NCBI GenBank assembly: GCA_009760855.2
Contig: WPIO01000005.1
Span: 11,253,001-11,313,000 of the forward strand
Origin: Cristatella mucedo
Lineage: Eukaryota; Bryozoa; Phylactolaemata; Cristatellidae
Reading direction: 5' to 3'
DNA length: 60,000 bases
Part shown: one piece after another, positions 11,278 to 21,845 of the stretch
How the letters are laid out: each line of letters begins with the position of its first letter
How positions within the stretch are numbered: position 1 is the first letter of the stretch
Program-made: the position numbers and the translations under genes
Notes under the pieces: model-generated
Database searches by the model: none
Seen by the model: the letters and a program-made list of their open reading frames with translations, nothing else
Told to the model about the DNA's origin: nothing

Positions 11278-11369
11278 GCGGAGCAGCAGTCGGCGGAGCT
11301 CTCGTCGTGGAAAGAGCGCTACATGACGCTTGACACGAGCACCCAGGGACGGCTCGGTCAGCTGCAGAG
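11278..11369 (+). CDS. ODF2: ODF2/cenexin, exon 6 of 8 visible
   Basis: The acceptor is CCTCTTGATCGCAG. The exon is phase 0 in and phase 2 out, with a weak donor AG|GTTCGG. It encodes AEQQSAELSSWKERYMTLDT and GRLGQLQ, corresponding to the vertebrate segment between IEHQGDKLEMA and VDELERKLEA. The phase fits the next exon exactly. Confidence 0.78.
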
Positions 11370-11569
11370 GTTCGGCACGCGGCGGCTGCTGCTGCTGCCG
11401 CTCCTTTGGTCGCTTCGCTTGCGATCGTACGCTAGCCCGCTGGCGGCAGGTCGACGAGAGGCTCAGAGCCTCGGCTCATTCGCTGGCCGGCACGGCGTCT
11501 GCTGGTCGCCTGACCTGCCCCAGTGACGCCTCCCCCGGGATACGACGGCATGTCGATGCCAAAGGTCAA

Positions 11570-12250
11570 GCATGCTTGCTTTCTCTGGCTTGCTTTGCAA
11601 AAATGTGGGCGTGCCTAGTTGAGGATGCCGCAGGCAGCCAAGTCTGTGATTTGTGCAGTTGGGACACCTGTCTGGACGTGTGTAATGCATCCCTTGCTGA
11701 TCTTCCTGCTTCTTCCTCCAGCGACAGGGCGCTTGCAGTTGTTGCAAAACTCGGCCACTCAGGCTTGCGTGTCTTCAGCCTGCATTAATTGCCAAATTGC
11801 ACCACTACTCAGTGGCGCGCGCACCGGCTTTGCATCAAGCCTCGCATCTACTTGAAGGTCGTGCCGCTATCTCTTAGGGTTCTTTGATGCTTTTGGTCGG
11901 GCTATATATCTATCTGAACTACTTGCTCCTTGGGCTTCCCGTCGTACCACCCCACCCGGCCGCCCCCTAGACTCATTACTTAGCTGTGCCTCTAGCCAGT
12001 GTCAAATCCTTTGCAGATCACGTGCCTTCAGTCAGTTTGCTTTCAAAGCCTGAAAAAGCCTTTCAAAGCTTTCAGAGCAGTTCGGAGCACGACAATAGGA
12101 CATTCCTTCACTGGCTGCCATTTAAATGGAAGCCAATAATCCTCCTGTTCCTCACAGCCTTTGCTCCATCCGCCTGAGTTACTCTTGGTGTGCTTGTGAA
12201 CGCTGTTTATGCATGTCATCACTGACCAATTGGATGCACGCTTTCGGCCG
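11570..12250 (+). mobile_element. Decayed LINE-A RT 3' region
   Basis: Frameshifted remnants of the LINE-A C-terminal block: AKMWACL near 11600, then LQLLQNSATQACVSSACINC and IAPLL around 11730-11810. It compares with the intact copy at 43.2-43.8 kb. It fills an ODF2 intron. Confidence 0.65.
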
Positions 12251-12343
12251 CGTGTAGAGTGCCTCGGTAGCGATTAGGTCGCTAGTCAAAGGATTTGCTA
12301 TATTTATATATTTTTTCATTTAATATATTTTTTTTCGCTTCAG

Positions 12344-12539
12344 CAAGCTGGGTGAGGCGGAAGCGAGGAACGCCGAGCTGCTGATGGCCGCCGCACGACG
12401 CGACGAGGCTCTGACGCACACCAACCTGAAGCTGGAGCGCAGCACGCAGGACTGCGGCAGCCTGGCCAGGCAGCTGGAGCAGCTGCGAGCCGACTGGCGC
12501 AAGTCTCAGGACGAGGCCGCCGAGCGCGCCGCCTCCAAG
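12344..12539 (+). CDS. ODF2: ODF2/cenexin, exon 7 of 8 visible
   Basis: The acceptor has a long T-rich tract ending CGCTTCAG and the donor is AAG|GTACGC. Phase 2 in, phase 0 out. KLGEAEARNAELL, RRDEALTHTNLKLE and DCGSLARQLEQL line up with KLEATSAQNIEFL, KREEAIHQSQLRLE and ECGTLARQLESA of vertebrate ODF2. This is strong and gap-free. Confidence 0.93.
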
Positions 12540-12775
12540 GTACGCCTGTGAGGCACCAGCTCACGGCCCTAATGCGCCCCCGCCCCCTGGGGTGGAGCCG
12601 GCTCTTATCCTTGTGCAGCGCAGTGCAGTGTGTGCAGAGCCCTGCACTGCGCGGCGGCCTCGCGTAGGACCGAGTAGGTGCGAGCTATCTCACACCAGCC
12701 TGCACTCATCTGCTGGGTGCGGTCGCCAAAACTGTCGCTACCGCACGTAGGACGAACCGAGGTCGGAAAGTGGTG

Positions 12776-13680
12776 CTAGCAATGTAATGTATCTCCGTGT
12801 GTAATTTCACAAAGACTAAATGGGTCTTATACAGGTGAATTTTCTATAGTGCACTCAAAGCCTAAGTGGCTCCCTGTACGCATGCGATAGCCAACAGACT
12901 TCATCTCACTCAACAAAGAGAAGGTGGGAAGCATAGCAGAGTCAGGAGAGCAGTCAAGGTAGTGAGTAGCATTGAAGTAGCAGCTCAGGACAGCTGAAAA
13001 GAGTGTGCCATAGTCGGCAGTAGGAGAGTAGTTGTCGTTGCGTCAGAACTGTGGAAGCGAGTTCCACAGTCTAGAACCTGCAGAGCTGAAGCTTCTGTCA
13101 CCAACGGTCTATTAGCAGAAGAATAGACAGCTAATTGATTGCCCGTGTAGGACTTGAGGGCAACGACGACGACGAGGAGGAGGCTGAAACTGATGCAGCA
13201 GTTCTGATGATGCAGCAGCTAGGTAGGGAGGAGCCACGTGGTCAAACATCTGGGATTTGAAAAATAAGCTTGCAGCCCTATTCATAGCCAGCTGCAGTGG
13301 CCTCGTGACTTTTTTCGGTAGTCCAGCCAAAAGGGAATTACAAGAGTCTAGCATAGATAGAACCGGCGAGGTTAAGTTTTCTGCAAGTCAGCATGTAAGA
13401 CTGTCGCTAATGCTGGATAGGATCGGATGTGATGGCTAGCTGTGGAGGCAGTCTTCTCAATGGAACTTCTTTTTCAAAATGTAGACGGTTGTCAGACGAC
13501 ACTTAAATTCCGAGCATTCGGTGACTGTCGCACAGCAGCTTCCCCTATTGGAAGAGCTACGTAGTCTAGTCAAGCCAAATGCCTGAGGTGTGCTATGAGC
13601 AGCAGTTCAGTTTTGTCGACGTTCGGTTTAAAAAAAATCGACATCCGGACTAAGAATGTGTCTAAAAGGCAGGCATTCGG
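12776..13680 (-). mobile_element. Decayed LINE-B (RT C-terminal half)
   Basis: On the minus strand the order is NVDKTELLLIAHL near 13640, LDSCNSLLAGLPK near 13330, TVGDRSFSSAGSRLWNSLPQ near 13080, then a 3' end with GGAGATACATTACATT near 12780. These are typical of the C-terminal region of CR1/L2-clade reverse transcriptases. Stops and frameshifts show it is dead. It occupies the last ODF2 intron. Confidence 0.8.
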
Positions 13681-14085
13681 TTTATTGATCGCTGCAGCGA
13701 ATTCGGCTTCGGAAGAGAAAAAGAGGAAAGGCTCAGATGCAGGACACTAGTCGCGTCCTTTTCAATTCCGTCCTAGGGAGGCTTTCAGCCCTCGAGCTCG
13801 CAACAGGACGCTGTCCGTCTCGTGCATTCCAGGGTGCATCTGAGAGAACTCTCTCACGTGCGCGCATAAGCCGCGCCCGGTCCGGTATATTCTGTCCGTG
13901 CAGCGTTAGCTTTCTTCTTCTTAACCGGCGTGCTCCGGCACGTGAGCAGGCCGAGCACGTGTCGATCACGTGCCTTTAGTCCTTGTTCACGGAGCGTCGT
14001 CCGCTCGATGAGCAGTGCCACTCTACGGGCGTGCTTCGCTGCTCGCCCGCGCCGCGCTACGCAGTGCGTGCGTTCGCGTTTGCAG

Positions 14086-14388
14086 GAGAGAGCGCTGCAC
14101 GACCGCGCCAAGGACGCGGAGGAGCGGCTGTGCAGCAGCAGCACGGAGCTGGCTCGACTGCGCCGAGACAAGGAAGAGGCCGACCGAAAGCTGAACGCTC
14201 GGATATTCGACCTCAAGGAGCGCCTCGAGCAGTCGCACAGCACCAACAAGAGCATGCAGAACTACGTGCAGTTCCTCAAGAGCTCCTACGCCAGCGTGTT
14301 TGGCGACGCGTCGGCGCTTGCCGCTCCTGCCGCCGCCGCCGGCTCCAGCGCTGCTCTCAGAGGCCCGCCCAGAGCGCCCAGATACTAG
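14086..14388 (+). CDS. ODF2: ODF2/cenexin, last exon and stop
   Basis: The acceptor is CGTTTGCAG, phase 0. It encodes 100 residues ending at TAG. The signature NKSMQNYVQFLKSSYASVFG is nearly identical to the C-terminus of vertebrate ODF2/cenexin (NRSMQNYVQFLKSSYANVFG). It is preceded by RRDKEEADRKLNARIFDLKE, matching the RRSRDDADRRYQSRLQDLKD block. The final 25 residues are Ala/Pro-rich and replace the Ser/Pro-rich vertebrate tail. This is the decisive exon for the gene call. Confidence 0.97.
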   Translation, partial: ERALHDRAKDAEERLCSSSTELARLRRDKEEADRKLNARIFDLKERLEQSHSTNKSMQNYVQFLKSSYASVFGDASALAAPAAAAGSSAALRGPPRAPRY

Positions 14389-15784
14389 CGCCTCGCGCGT
14401 GCCCGCGACGACTGCAGGCGGCGCTGCGCTTCGCTCGAAAGGACGAAACTGCCTTTTTCTATTGTGCGCAGTCGTTCCTTGTTTTCTGAGCAACTCTCTT
14501 TTTTATAGACAATATTTTTACGCCGCGAGTCAAGAGACTAATTATAAGCTGCCTAGTAACTAGTTTCTTGTATCGCTCTTTTACGAATCGTTGCCTTGGC
14601 CTTGGCCTTAAAATCCTCTCGGCGCTCTGGCGTCTTCCTTTACAGCGGCTGCTGTCTACTCATCGTGTGCGCTAGTGTACGCTAGGGACGCGGACAGCAG
14701 GACAGCTTGGGCTGTTTCTGTTTTAACTAATTTACTCCCCCCCCGAATCCGGTAGCTGTGGGGTTCCAATTACTAGCTACGTATGCACCACCGAGAGTTG
14801 CCGAACATTCAAAACGTAAACGTGACAACAATAGTAGCCCTCCCGGATCATGCCAAGGATGAGATGGAGGTAGCGGGAGCGTCCGAGCTACCTCCAGGAC
14901 GAAAGAGCCGGCAGCTGCAAAGCGTGCTCACCGCTCTACCCCCCCCCCATCGAGTACCCGAAGGGCTTTGCTTTTGCCTTAATGTCAAGACTTTCGTTTG
15001 CGGTGAAAAACGGCGGCGAATCGAGCAAAGTTACTGCTGCAGACGGCGGCCGCCGCTGGTCATCAATTCTTGAAATGCTGAAAACGGTGCTACCTGCTGC
15101 AGGAGTTCGGCTCGATTAACTATGGCATCGCCTCAACCAACCAGGCCGACATTTGAGCAACGACAAAGTAATCCAAAGATAGCAGATTTTGTGATCTGCT
15201 TGGGCAAATTTTCGACTCCACCCTCACCGGCCGCTGGGTCCTGGGTATTGACGTTACGTCTCGTCCCGGCGTGGTGCAGTCGGCAGCCTAAATGACCGCA
15301 GCTAATCTGAATTGCAACGACACTCGGCGGCGGCAGACGGAAACTGGGCAGAGATATGGGCCGCCTATGGAAGCACAACAGAGATTGATATATCCGAGCA
15401 GTAGCTACCGTTGAAGTGTGATGTAACTAGCTCAGAATCAGCAAGAACTCTGATTGGCCCTCGGCCAATCAGAGCTCTTGCTATAGGCTCGTTTTTGGGT
15501 GTGCCGATCGGCTACCGCTGCAGCCCTCTTCTTGCGCTTACTTAGTACCAACCTGAACTGTCTGAACGCTTGATATAACAGCAGCCGTTTATTGCCCTAA
15601 CACATGATAACCGAAGCCGTTTCTTGCCCTATAGGAAACCTGTAAATATCCACGAAATCAAGGATATTTATTTTTACATAAAAAGGTAAATCGAGTGCTT
15701 AAGCGCAGCTCTTGCTAAAATACAACCTGGTCGTCACTGTCTCGAGCCATCTTGAAATTGTGCGTTTAAATCTGCCACCTTTCA
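14389..15784. other. ODF2 3' flank, unassigned
   Basis: Contains the ODF2 3' UTR. I see no clear AATAAA close downstream, so the polyadenylation site is not placed. Short frames here have no recognisable product. An inverted-repeat hairpin lies at 15440-15482. Confidence 0.5.
15440..15482. promoter_or_regulatory. Near-perfect hairpin with paired CCAAT boxes
   Basis: Two 20-base arms (15440-15459 and 15463-15482) are inverted copies with one mismatch around a 3-base loop. Each arm carries ATTGG/CCAAT. It could be an NF-Y-type double site or just a small palindrome. No associated gene is identified. Confidence 0.5.
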
Positions 15785-15954
15785 GCACGCTGCTACCGCC
15801 GGGTTCAGGTGGCGGTGCGTCAGGCAAGCGTAAGGCTCTCACGCGAAGCCTTGAGTCCACCAGACCAGATGACAGCTCTACTGAAAAGAGTCCAGCTCCA
15901 GAGGCGCTTCCGTCCATTTCTGCCGGCCGGTTTCGGCCTTCACATGAGGAGTGA
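15785..15954 (+). other. Coding-like segment after a good acceptor (unassigned)
   Basis: A good acceptor (TCTGCCACCTTTCAG) precedes an open stretch encoding a low-complexity, Ser/Pro/Gly-rich segment (GSGGGASGKRKALTRS and further) that ends at TGA 15952-15954. It could be a terminal exon, possibly alternative, of an unidentified plus-strand gene or chance. The opposite strand is also open here, so support is weak. Confidence 0.22.
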
Positions 15955-16112
15955 CAAGCGCTCTCGTGAGGCGGAGCCGGCTGCTCTTCGACCTTTGCAG
16001 AGCGCGTCGCGCTTCTCTTCAGACATGCATATTTGAGTACCCACACAGGCACATACGAGGAACCCTGAAATGTAAGACACGTCATGGGACGAATCGCGAC
16101 AGGATTACACAG

Positions 16113-16195
16113 CAAATGTAAAGCGCCCAGAAAGAGATTGAATTCTCTGAGGGCGCTTTATCGAGCGTGCTATTATTATTATTATTATTATTACT
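16113..16195 (+). mobile_element. LINE-A 3' tail
   Basis: GTAAAGCGCCCAGAAAGAGA, then TTCTCTGAGGGCGCTTTAT, then an (ATT)n tail. This is a 5'-truncated copy of the LINE-A 3' end. Confidence 0.85.
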
Positions 16196-16199
16196 ATTA

Positions 16200-17472
16200 A
16201 TAGTCAGAGCGAGCTATCGGCGTTTGTTTATAAGTCGTTTGTTTATCTGCGACGAAATAGACGATTTGATATCGAGGATCAAGCTGCAGAGAGATCGAGT
16301 TTTGGTAGATCTTAGAATGTTCCCATGTTAGCTCGTAGAGCACGAAATTTTAAGCTCCCGAATTTGAAGAGAAGTTGCTACGAAGTGTTCAACTCAGTAG
16401 TACGGCCACCGTACGACAGGTGAATGCAAAAACTGCACAGTGAGTGGAGGAGATTAAGTCTGCGGACTTGGAAGACAGACATGGACGCCTTGGCAAGCCT
16501 TTGCTAGGAGTGTGACCAACTAACTGACCTTGTCTCAGAGTAAGTCCAATGGAGCAAGCGTGCAGATAGCACCTTAATTTCCAAATGCCCCGTAGCTCAA
16601 ATTAAGACCCAGCTATTCGAAATATATCGGTTCCAAATCTAGTGTAGTAGCCCCATCTTTCTCCAAGAGGACGCCGCTTCTGGAGGTTTTAGTAGATTCC
16701 GTGTAGACTGAGAGGATTGCTGACATACGAGGCGAGGTGACATATCTCGGCGAGGGCTGTCTCGGCATTCGTCGTGGTGAGGCACAGATCGGCGGACATT
16801 GCGACCACAACGGTTGTGCTGAGATTCCCGGCAATTGCCAGCAAGCTTTTTCGTCGGGGGCTCTCCGCCCAAGTAGCGGAGCCGCAACTCTCCACGATCG
16901 GTGCATGCTGAGTGCGACACACCCGACAGCCTGCACTTGCTAAACCCGCGCTTAATAAACTCTCCCTAACCTTAACCTTTTTGCCCGAACGACGGCTGCA
17001 CGCTTCCACATAATAAACAGCCACGCTCATCGTGAACAGATAGAGCTAAAAGTGACGATGTGTTACGTAGAGAATTAAAGAGAATGATCTCGCGAGCTCC
17101 AGGTCTGGCCAGTCTGGGTTCGCGAAGTAACGTCTAATTTAACCACCGTGTAGCGCTCTTAACGGCTTCGGCACTAAATCCACCCCAAGTGCATTCGCAG
17201 GTAAAAATGGTTGTAGGTCCTTGTGAACACGTGACGGATAAAATGGTGAAGCTGGCGCCTCGAAGTAGAAGCCACCGAGTCGTAGAAGCCGAACCGACGG
17301 TACGACGTCTACTTCAGTGCACGAGGGCAACCAAGCGAGCGCCCTTAAACATATATTGCAAAGCTAAAGAATGCCGTGCGTGGGCAAAACGAAGCATGAA
17401 GTTGTAATGCTTAAAGTAAAGCTTCCCAATATTACTGGAGACTTGAGCCTTTTATCTGTTCTCAGCCATATG
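16200..17472. other. Unassigned stretch
   Basis: Several overlapping frames of up to 113 codons lie on both strands, none with recognisable domains or a consistent exon structure. Confidence 0.4.
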
Positions 17473-17640
17473 GTGAGCCGCGAGGGTTCGCTAAGTAAGG
17501 CGGTTGCTTTGCATGACCTCAAGTCCGAGGTCGCGGGTTCAAATCCTGTGGTCGGCGATCCTTTTTGCCGCTGCAAGTGGTGGTGACAACCTTCAAGGCT
17601 CTTCCGTCGCTATACAAAAGACACTGTTGAATCAGCTAAT
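17473..17640 (+). mobile_element. SINE-A (tRNA-derived)
   Basis: Starts GTGAGCCGCGAGGGTTCGCT, has a B-box GGTTCAAATCC at about 17539, a GGCGATCCTTTTTGCC segment, and ends TATACAAAAGACACTGTTGAA before TCAGCTA. The order of parts matches the copies at 38.2, 47.9 and 52.8 kb. Confidence 0.85.
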
Positions 17641-18027
17641 ATATATAGATTGCAATATTTCCGCCTCCTAATGATTAGAACTCTGGAACCGCCAATCCTC
17701 TCTTGAAAACTTTCCCGGTCTGGCTAATTGAGCACACTTGTGTTCTATTTTATACTGTACCATATCTGTATCTGCACTATATCCTTGAATGCAACTGCCA
17801 AAGCAACAGAGAATTGGTGGGTGCAGCATCTTCGCACTCTCACTGAGAACTCAAAGACTAAGCAGTTTTAGGTGCGAAGTTTTAGGCCGCAGGACCAAAA
17901 AGTAAGTGGCAAATATTGCGGTGCCAAGAAGAACTGGCTTATCAGCAGCACAGCTGGCACAGCATGGCTGGACAGGATGCACCAGAGATGACAGCAGGTG
18001 AGAAGATGTCTCGCAAAGTAATCAATA

Positions 18028-18510
18028 ATAATAGTAAAATATTTATTGAGCACCAAATGAGAACTACAACTATCTCTTGGCACTGTCTGCTGGAAAAAAA
18101 TCCTACCTTGACACTGTCTGCTGGAAAGAAATTCTATCTATCAGTTTGCGATAAAATTCACAATGTTAGCATACTCGAGCACACAAAAGAAAATTCACGA
18201 AGACGGATTCAATGCAGTGAGAACTCGCATAGAGTTACAGCTTCTTGATAAGTTTCTTCAAGTCTGGGAATTTCGTGATATCACTCGGGAGTGAGCTTCA
18301 GGTCATTAGAAGCATGCGAACTGAAGGTGCGGTCTCAAAAGGATTTGAAATTTGTGCAGAACATTGAAAGTACGGAGTCCGGCATGGAGCATCGACGCTA
18401 GTACGCAAGTTGATGACGTGCCACGCTACTTGATGAGGAGCCGCGGCAGATTGGCGGCGAGAAATGGCGTAATGTATGCGTTGCTGCATATCGTGGAAAC
18501 GTACTCCGAA
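18028..18510 (-). mobile_element. Decayed LINE-A
   Basis: It begins with an AAT-rich tail and GAGAACT, as in other inverted LINE-A tails. The stretch 18245-18480 aligns with the reverse complement of the RT C-terminal block of the 37.4 and 43.2 kb copies (GGGAGTGAGCTTCAGG, TGCGAACTGAAGGTGCGGTC, AAAAGGATTTGAAATTTG). Confidence 0.65.
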
Positions 18511-19132
18511 ATCAAACACCCGCACAGCCGATTCACTATGCGAGAGCTATTTGCACGTACGTCCGCGCGGACCGGTCTTTTGGCGCGGAGTCGACGCCCA
18601 GCGAGCTAAGAGAAGAAGCAGAAACCGATCTGGTGAGAAAGAGAGCGCAGCGTCCACCGCGGCGGTTCAGCTACTCGGATGTGAGTGGCACCTTTTGGAC
18701 CGCCGAATTAACTTGGCGAAAGTATACTGCAGAGAGCGCCTATCCTCTTTAATGCCAACTGCCGAGCAAAAATCCCGCCTCCAGAAAGGTTCGATCCCTG
18801 GATGAAAGCACTCACAGCGCTAAAATTGACTCCGAGTCGCTCGACGACCGGCGGCCAGCGCGCGCCTCGCATCCAGCTACGTCATGCCGCCGATAATCGC
18901 CCGGCTACAGACGCCGGTCATTGGATTAGGCTGACACGATGCCAGGCATCGACGACACTCACGCTTCAGCGTGGTAGGAGGGTGCTCAGGATGTCGCGAG
19001 CAGCTGCGCGGTGCGACAGAAGCGCAGTCGCGCTATCGAAAGCCGCGTGAAGAGGCGCTTGATGACGCACACCTCCGAGTCTCCGAGCCGGCTTCTAAGG
19101 CGCCCGAGCGGCGGGCGGCGTAGCTCACTTAC

Positions 19133-19478
19133 CCAGCACAAGAAGGCCAATGGCCAGCGTGTGGTGATGGGCGCTCGTCTGGTATGCAGTTGAAGGAATT
19201 TCGTGAGGGGTCTTTTTCACATCGGCAATAGCGACCGTTGCGTTTATTAGCTGGGATCGCGTTGTTGCGTCCAGATCGCTGACGTTGAGGCTGATCGGGC
19301 GAGCTTCGTGTAGAAGAAAGCTGCCGTTCAGATGAACAGCGACTACATCCGACGCGTTGCTAGCAATGGCGCCGGTGTGGTTGATCGCGCCTGTACGACT
19401 CGGAGGCACGTCCGGCGGCCCGAAAATTCGGAACGGGAGAACGTAAAAAAGCAGGGAAAAAGACGTGGTCTCAACCAT
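19133..19478 (-). CDS. Orphan exon of a glycoprotein-like protein
   Basis: 115 codons run from an ATG in good initiation context (GCCATGG, with TAA just upstream) to a strong donor GTAAGT. The N-terminus (TTSFSLLFYVLPFRIFG) looks like a signal peptide. Five N-glycosylation sequons follow within about 60 residues (NHT, NAS, NGS, NVS, NAT). The exon stops inside a hydrophobic run (HTLAIGLLVLG) that could begin a membrane helix. This suggests the first coding exon of a small type I or multipass membrane glycoprotein. I found no continuing exon at lower coordinates and do not recognise the family. It could be chance. Confidence 0.38.
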
Positions 19479-19694
19479 GGCTTAGTGGCGAGGCATCGTA
19501 CGTGCAAAAGGGCGCCGCTTCCACTACAGCGGGCGGCGGCGACTTAACGTTGTGCGAGCGCTGCGTAACTACACAATGCAACTACTTCGCCGTACTTGAC
19601 AAAAACAGCGGAATACCGGCTGCCTACTCCGAGACTACTCTACAGTTTTAATTCGAATTGGCGCGTGCACAAAGCGTTTCCACCTAGAGAAAAA

Positions 19695-19729
19695 AGCCGC
19701 TGTCTGAGTAAGACAGCGGCTGTCTTTTT
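19695..19729. other. Hairpin followed by T-run
   Basis: Perfect 11-base arms AGCCGCTGTCT/AGACAGCGGCT around GAGTA, then GTCTTTTTA. It looks like an intrinsic terminator, but in nuclear animal DNA this is probably a small palindrome. Confidence 0.4.
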
Positions 19730-21288
19730 AGGGCCAATACCTCAAATGGAAAATGGAGATATCGATGGCAAGCAAATTAAAAAAAAAACAATTGGAAATT
19801 TAATCCGTGTTCAGTCAGCATATCGTGTGAACTATAAGTGAGAGGAAGTAATTACTCGGAGCCGCTAACGAACGCGCATGCGTAGTTCAAGATAGTCAAT
19901 GCGAGGCCTACTCAAGTTTAAAAGACGATGAGGACACGTACGTCGGCACGTCTGCTCCGGCTTCCTGCTCATTCGAAAGAGATAGTGCGCCGATATTAGG
20001 TTGGGTTCTCAAGAAAAAAATTGACGTAGGCTATTTACAAAAAGCGGGGACTTTATTCATTACTGGCGGATTTAACGTCGGTCCAGAGGAGAGCTAGTCG
20101 AACTGCTCAGCAGAATTTCGTGCAGGTGGTGGGAGATGCCCTTGCGAAAAGTAAATGCGTCGACTCATCGCGTTCGAGGCTGTTAAATCAGCTAATTTTT
20201 AATTAAATGTATGTGTGCACCTAAGTCACCAACAAATCAATCTCCTAGCAAGCGCCTAATCAGTATTCTTGGCTGCTTAAGAATCACGAATATAAATGTA
20301 CTACTATATGGTACAATATCATATATAAAACAGTTGTTGGACTAAAACTTTGACTCGCGTACAATGAGGGCCTGCCTGCCTCTAATCTCTAATACCACAC
20401 AATCTCCAGAAAGTGCCAGACGCCGGTAACTTTGCTAGCACTCACCTTTAACAAAAGCTACATAAATCGATTCTGCAGCGAAAAACGCGCTTTTGCAACC
20501 GCGAAGACATTTCTACAGAACTTTTTGCACTGATATTCATCATCTTGAGTCAATCTTCATTCGTCGTGCACTTGCTGGCAGTCCATCGCCGTCAATGTAG
20601 TTTATACTGCTGGTGCGGAATTCAGCCGTAGCCGTACATGGATTTCTTTATGGATCCCAGCTAGAAAGCTAGAAAGCATCCTGGAAAACCAACCAACATC
20701 GTCTGACAACTTTCAAAGCAGCCAGTGCCTAGACAAGCGCCATGTGATGTGCTGAACGCAGCTTCGACTGCACTATTTAACAACTCGCGGAGCGCTCAGA
20801 CAACCGTCTTGCAAGTCTTTTCTCTGAAGCCGGTAATCGACTCAATGCCCAATCAGCTTCTAGAATATATTCTCATTAGAGTGTCTGAACTGTCAAAGCT
20901 GCCCATGTTTAGCTGGTTCTTCAAATGCAATAGTAAAGGGGAAGAGGACGTGAAGCGTCCCAATTTTCGTCGGGCACTTATATCTGCTGGAGGTCGTATT
21001 GTAACGCCGAACGCTTGGTGAAGGTGGCGCACCCCGTCGCTCGCCAAGCGCCGTGGCCAACTTCCGACTTACTTCCGGAGCGCGAAATGCGAAATATTCA
21101 GGTCGCCTCGCCGAAGGCGTTACTCGCGCTACCTTATTTACCGCTACCGAGGCGTCGCGAATTCGTTAGCTTAAACTGAACCGAGGCACTAAGCACACCT
21201 AGGGGATTTTACTGAACGTTATTCGCAAGCGCGAAATGACCCTGCGCGTCTAGTTCAGTGTTATCCCCACACAATGACTAGCCGCGTT
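19730..21288. other. Unassigned stretch
   Basis: No recognisable exon. A short match to the SINE-A 3' end (GAGGCTGTTAAATCAGCTAA) lies at about 20177-20197. Confidence 0.4.
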
Positions 21289-21420
21289 GGTTTGGTCCAG
21301 TGGTTAACGTACTCGCCCTGACCAAGGTCTGACCGCGGCCGTGGGCTTGAGCCCCGTGGCAGATCTGACTTGCCTGAATAGAGATTAAGCTCTTTCAGGG
21401 CGCTATAAAAATGAATTATA
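21289..21420 (+). mobile_element. SINE-B, plus orientation
   Basis: A tRNA-like head GGTTTGGTCCAGTGGTTAAC and a B-box-like GGGCTTGAGCCCC are followed by a tail CCTGAATAGAGATTAAG and CAGGGCGCTATAAAAATG. The tail resembles the LINE-A 3' hairpin. It is the reference copy for the family. Confidence 0.85.
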
Positions 21421-21436
21421 TTTTTTCCAATAACTG

Positions 21437-21845
21437 ATATGTAATGTAATGTATCTCCGTCTGTAACTCCACAAAGTCATAAAGACCATGTGGGTGTTAC
21501 GCAGGAGAGTTTTGTATAGCGCACTCACAGCCTAAGCCGCTTTCGGTACGCATTCGGTAGCCAACAGACTTCGTCTCACGCAACAAAGAGAAAGTGGGAA
21601 GCATAGCAGTCAGGAGAGCAGTTGAGGTAGTGAGTAGCATAGAAGTAGCAGCTCAGGACCGCTGAAAAAGATGTGCCATAGTCGGCAGTAGGAGAGTAGT
21701 TGTCGTTGCGTAAGAATTGTGGAAGCGAGTTCCACAGTCTAGGACCTGCAGAGCTAAAGCTTCTGTCGCCAACGGTCTTTAAGCGGAGGAATGGGATAGC
21801 TAATTTATTGTCCACACAGGACCTCAGGGCACGAACAGGCTGAAA
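21437..21845 (-). mobile_element. LINE-B 3' fragment (inverted partner 1)
   Basis: The minus strand encodes DNKLAIPFLRLKTVGDRSFS and AGPRLWNSLPQFL, then the LINE-B 3' end with ACGGAGATACATTACATT at about 21440. Truncated. Confidence 0.88.

Noticed and set aside
21289-21380. Functional tRNA gene
   Set aside because: A and B boxes are tRNA-like but no clean cloverleaf or acceptor stem is seen, and many dispersed copies with a LINE-like tail show it is a SINE.
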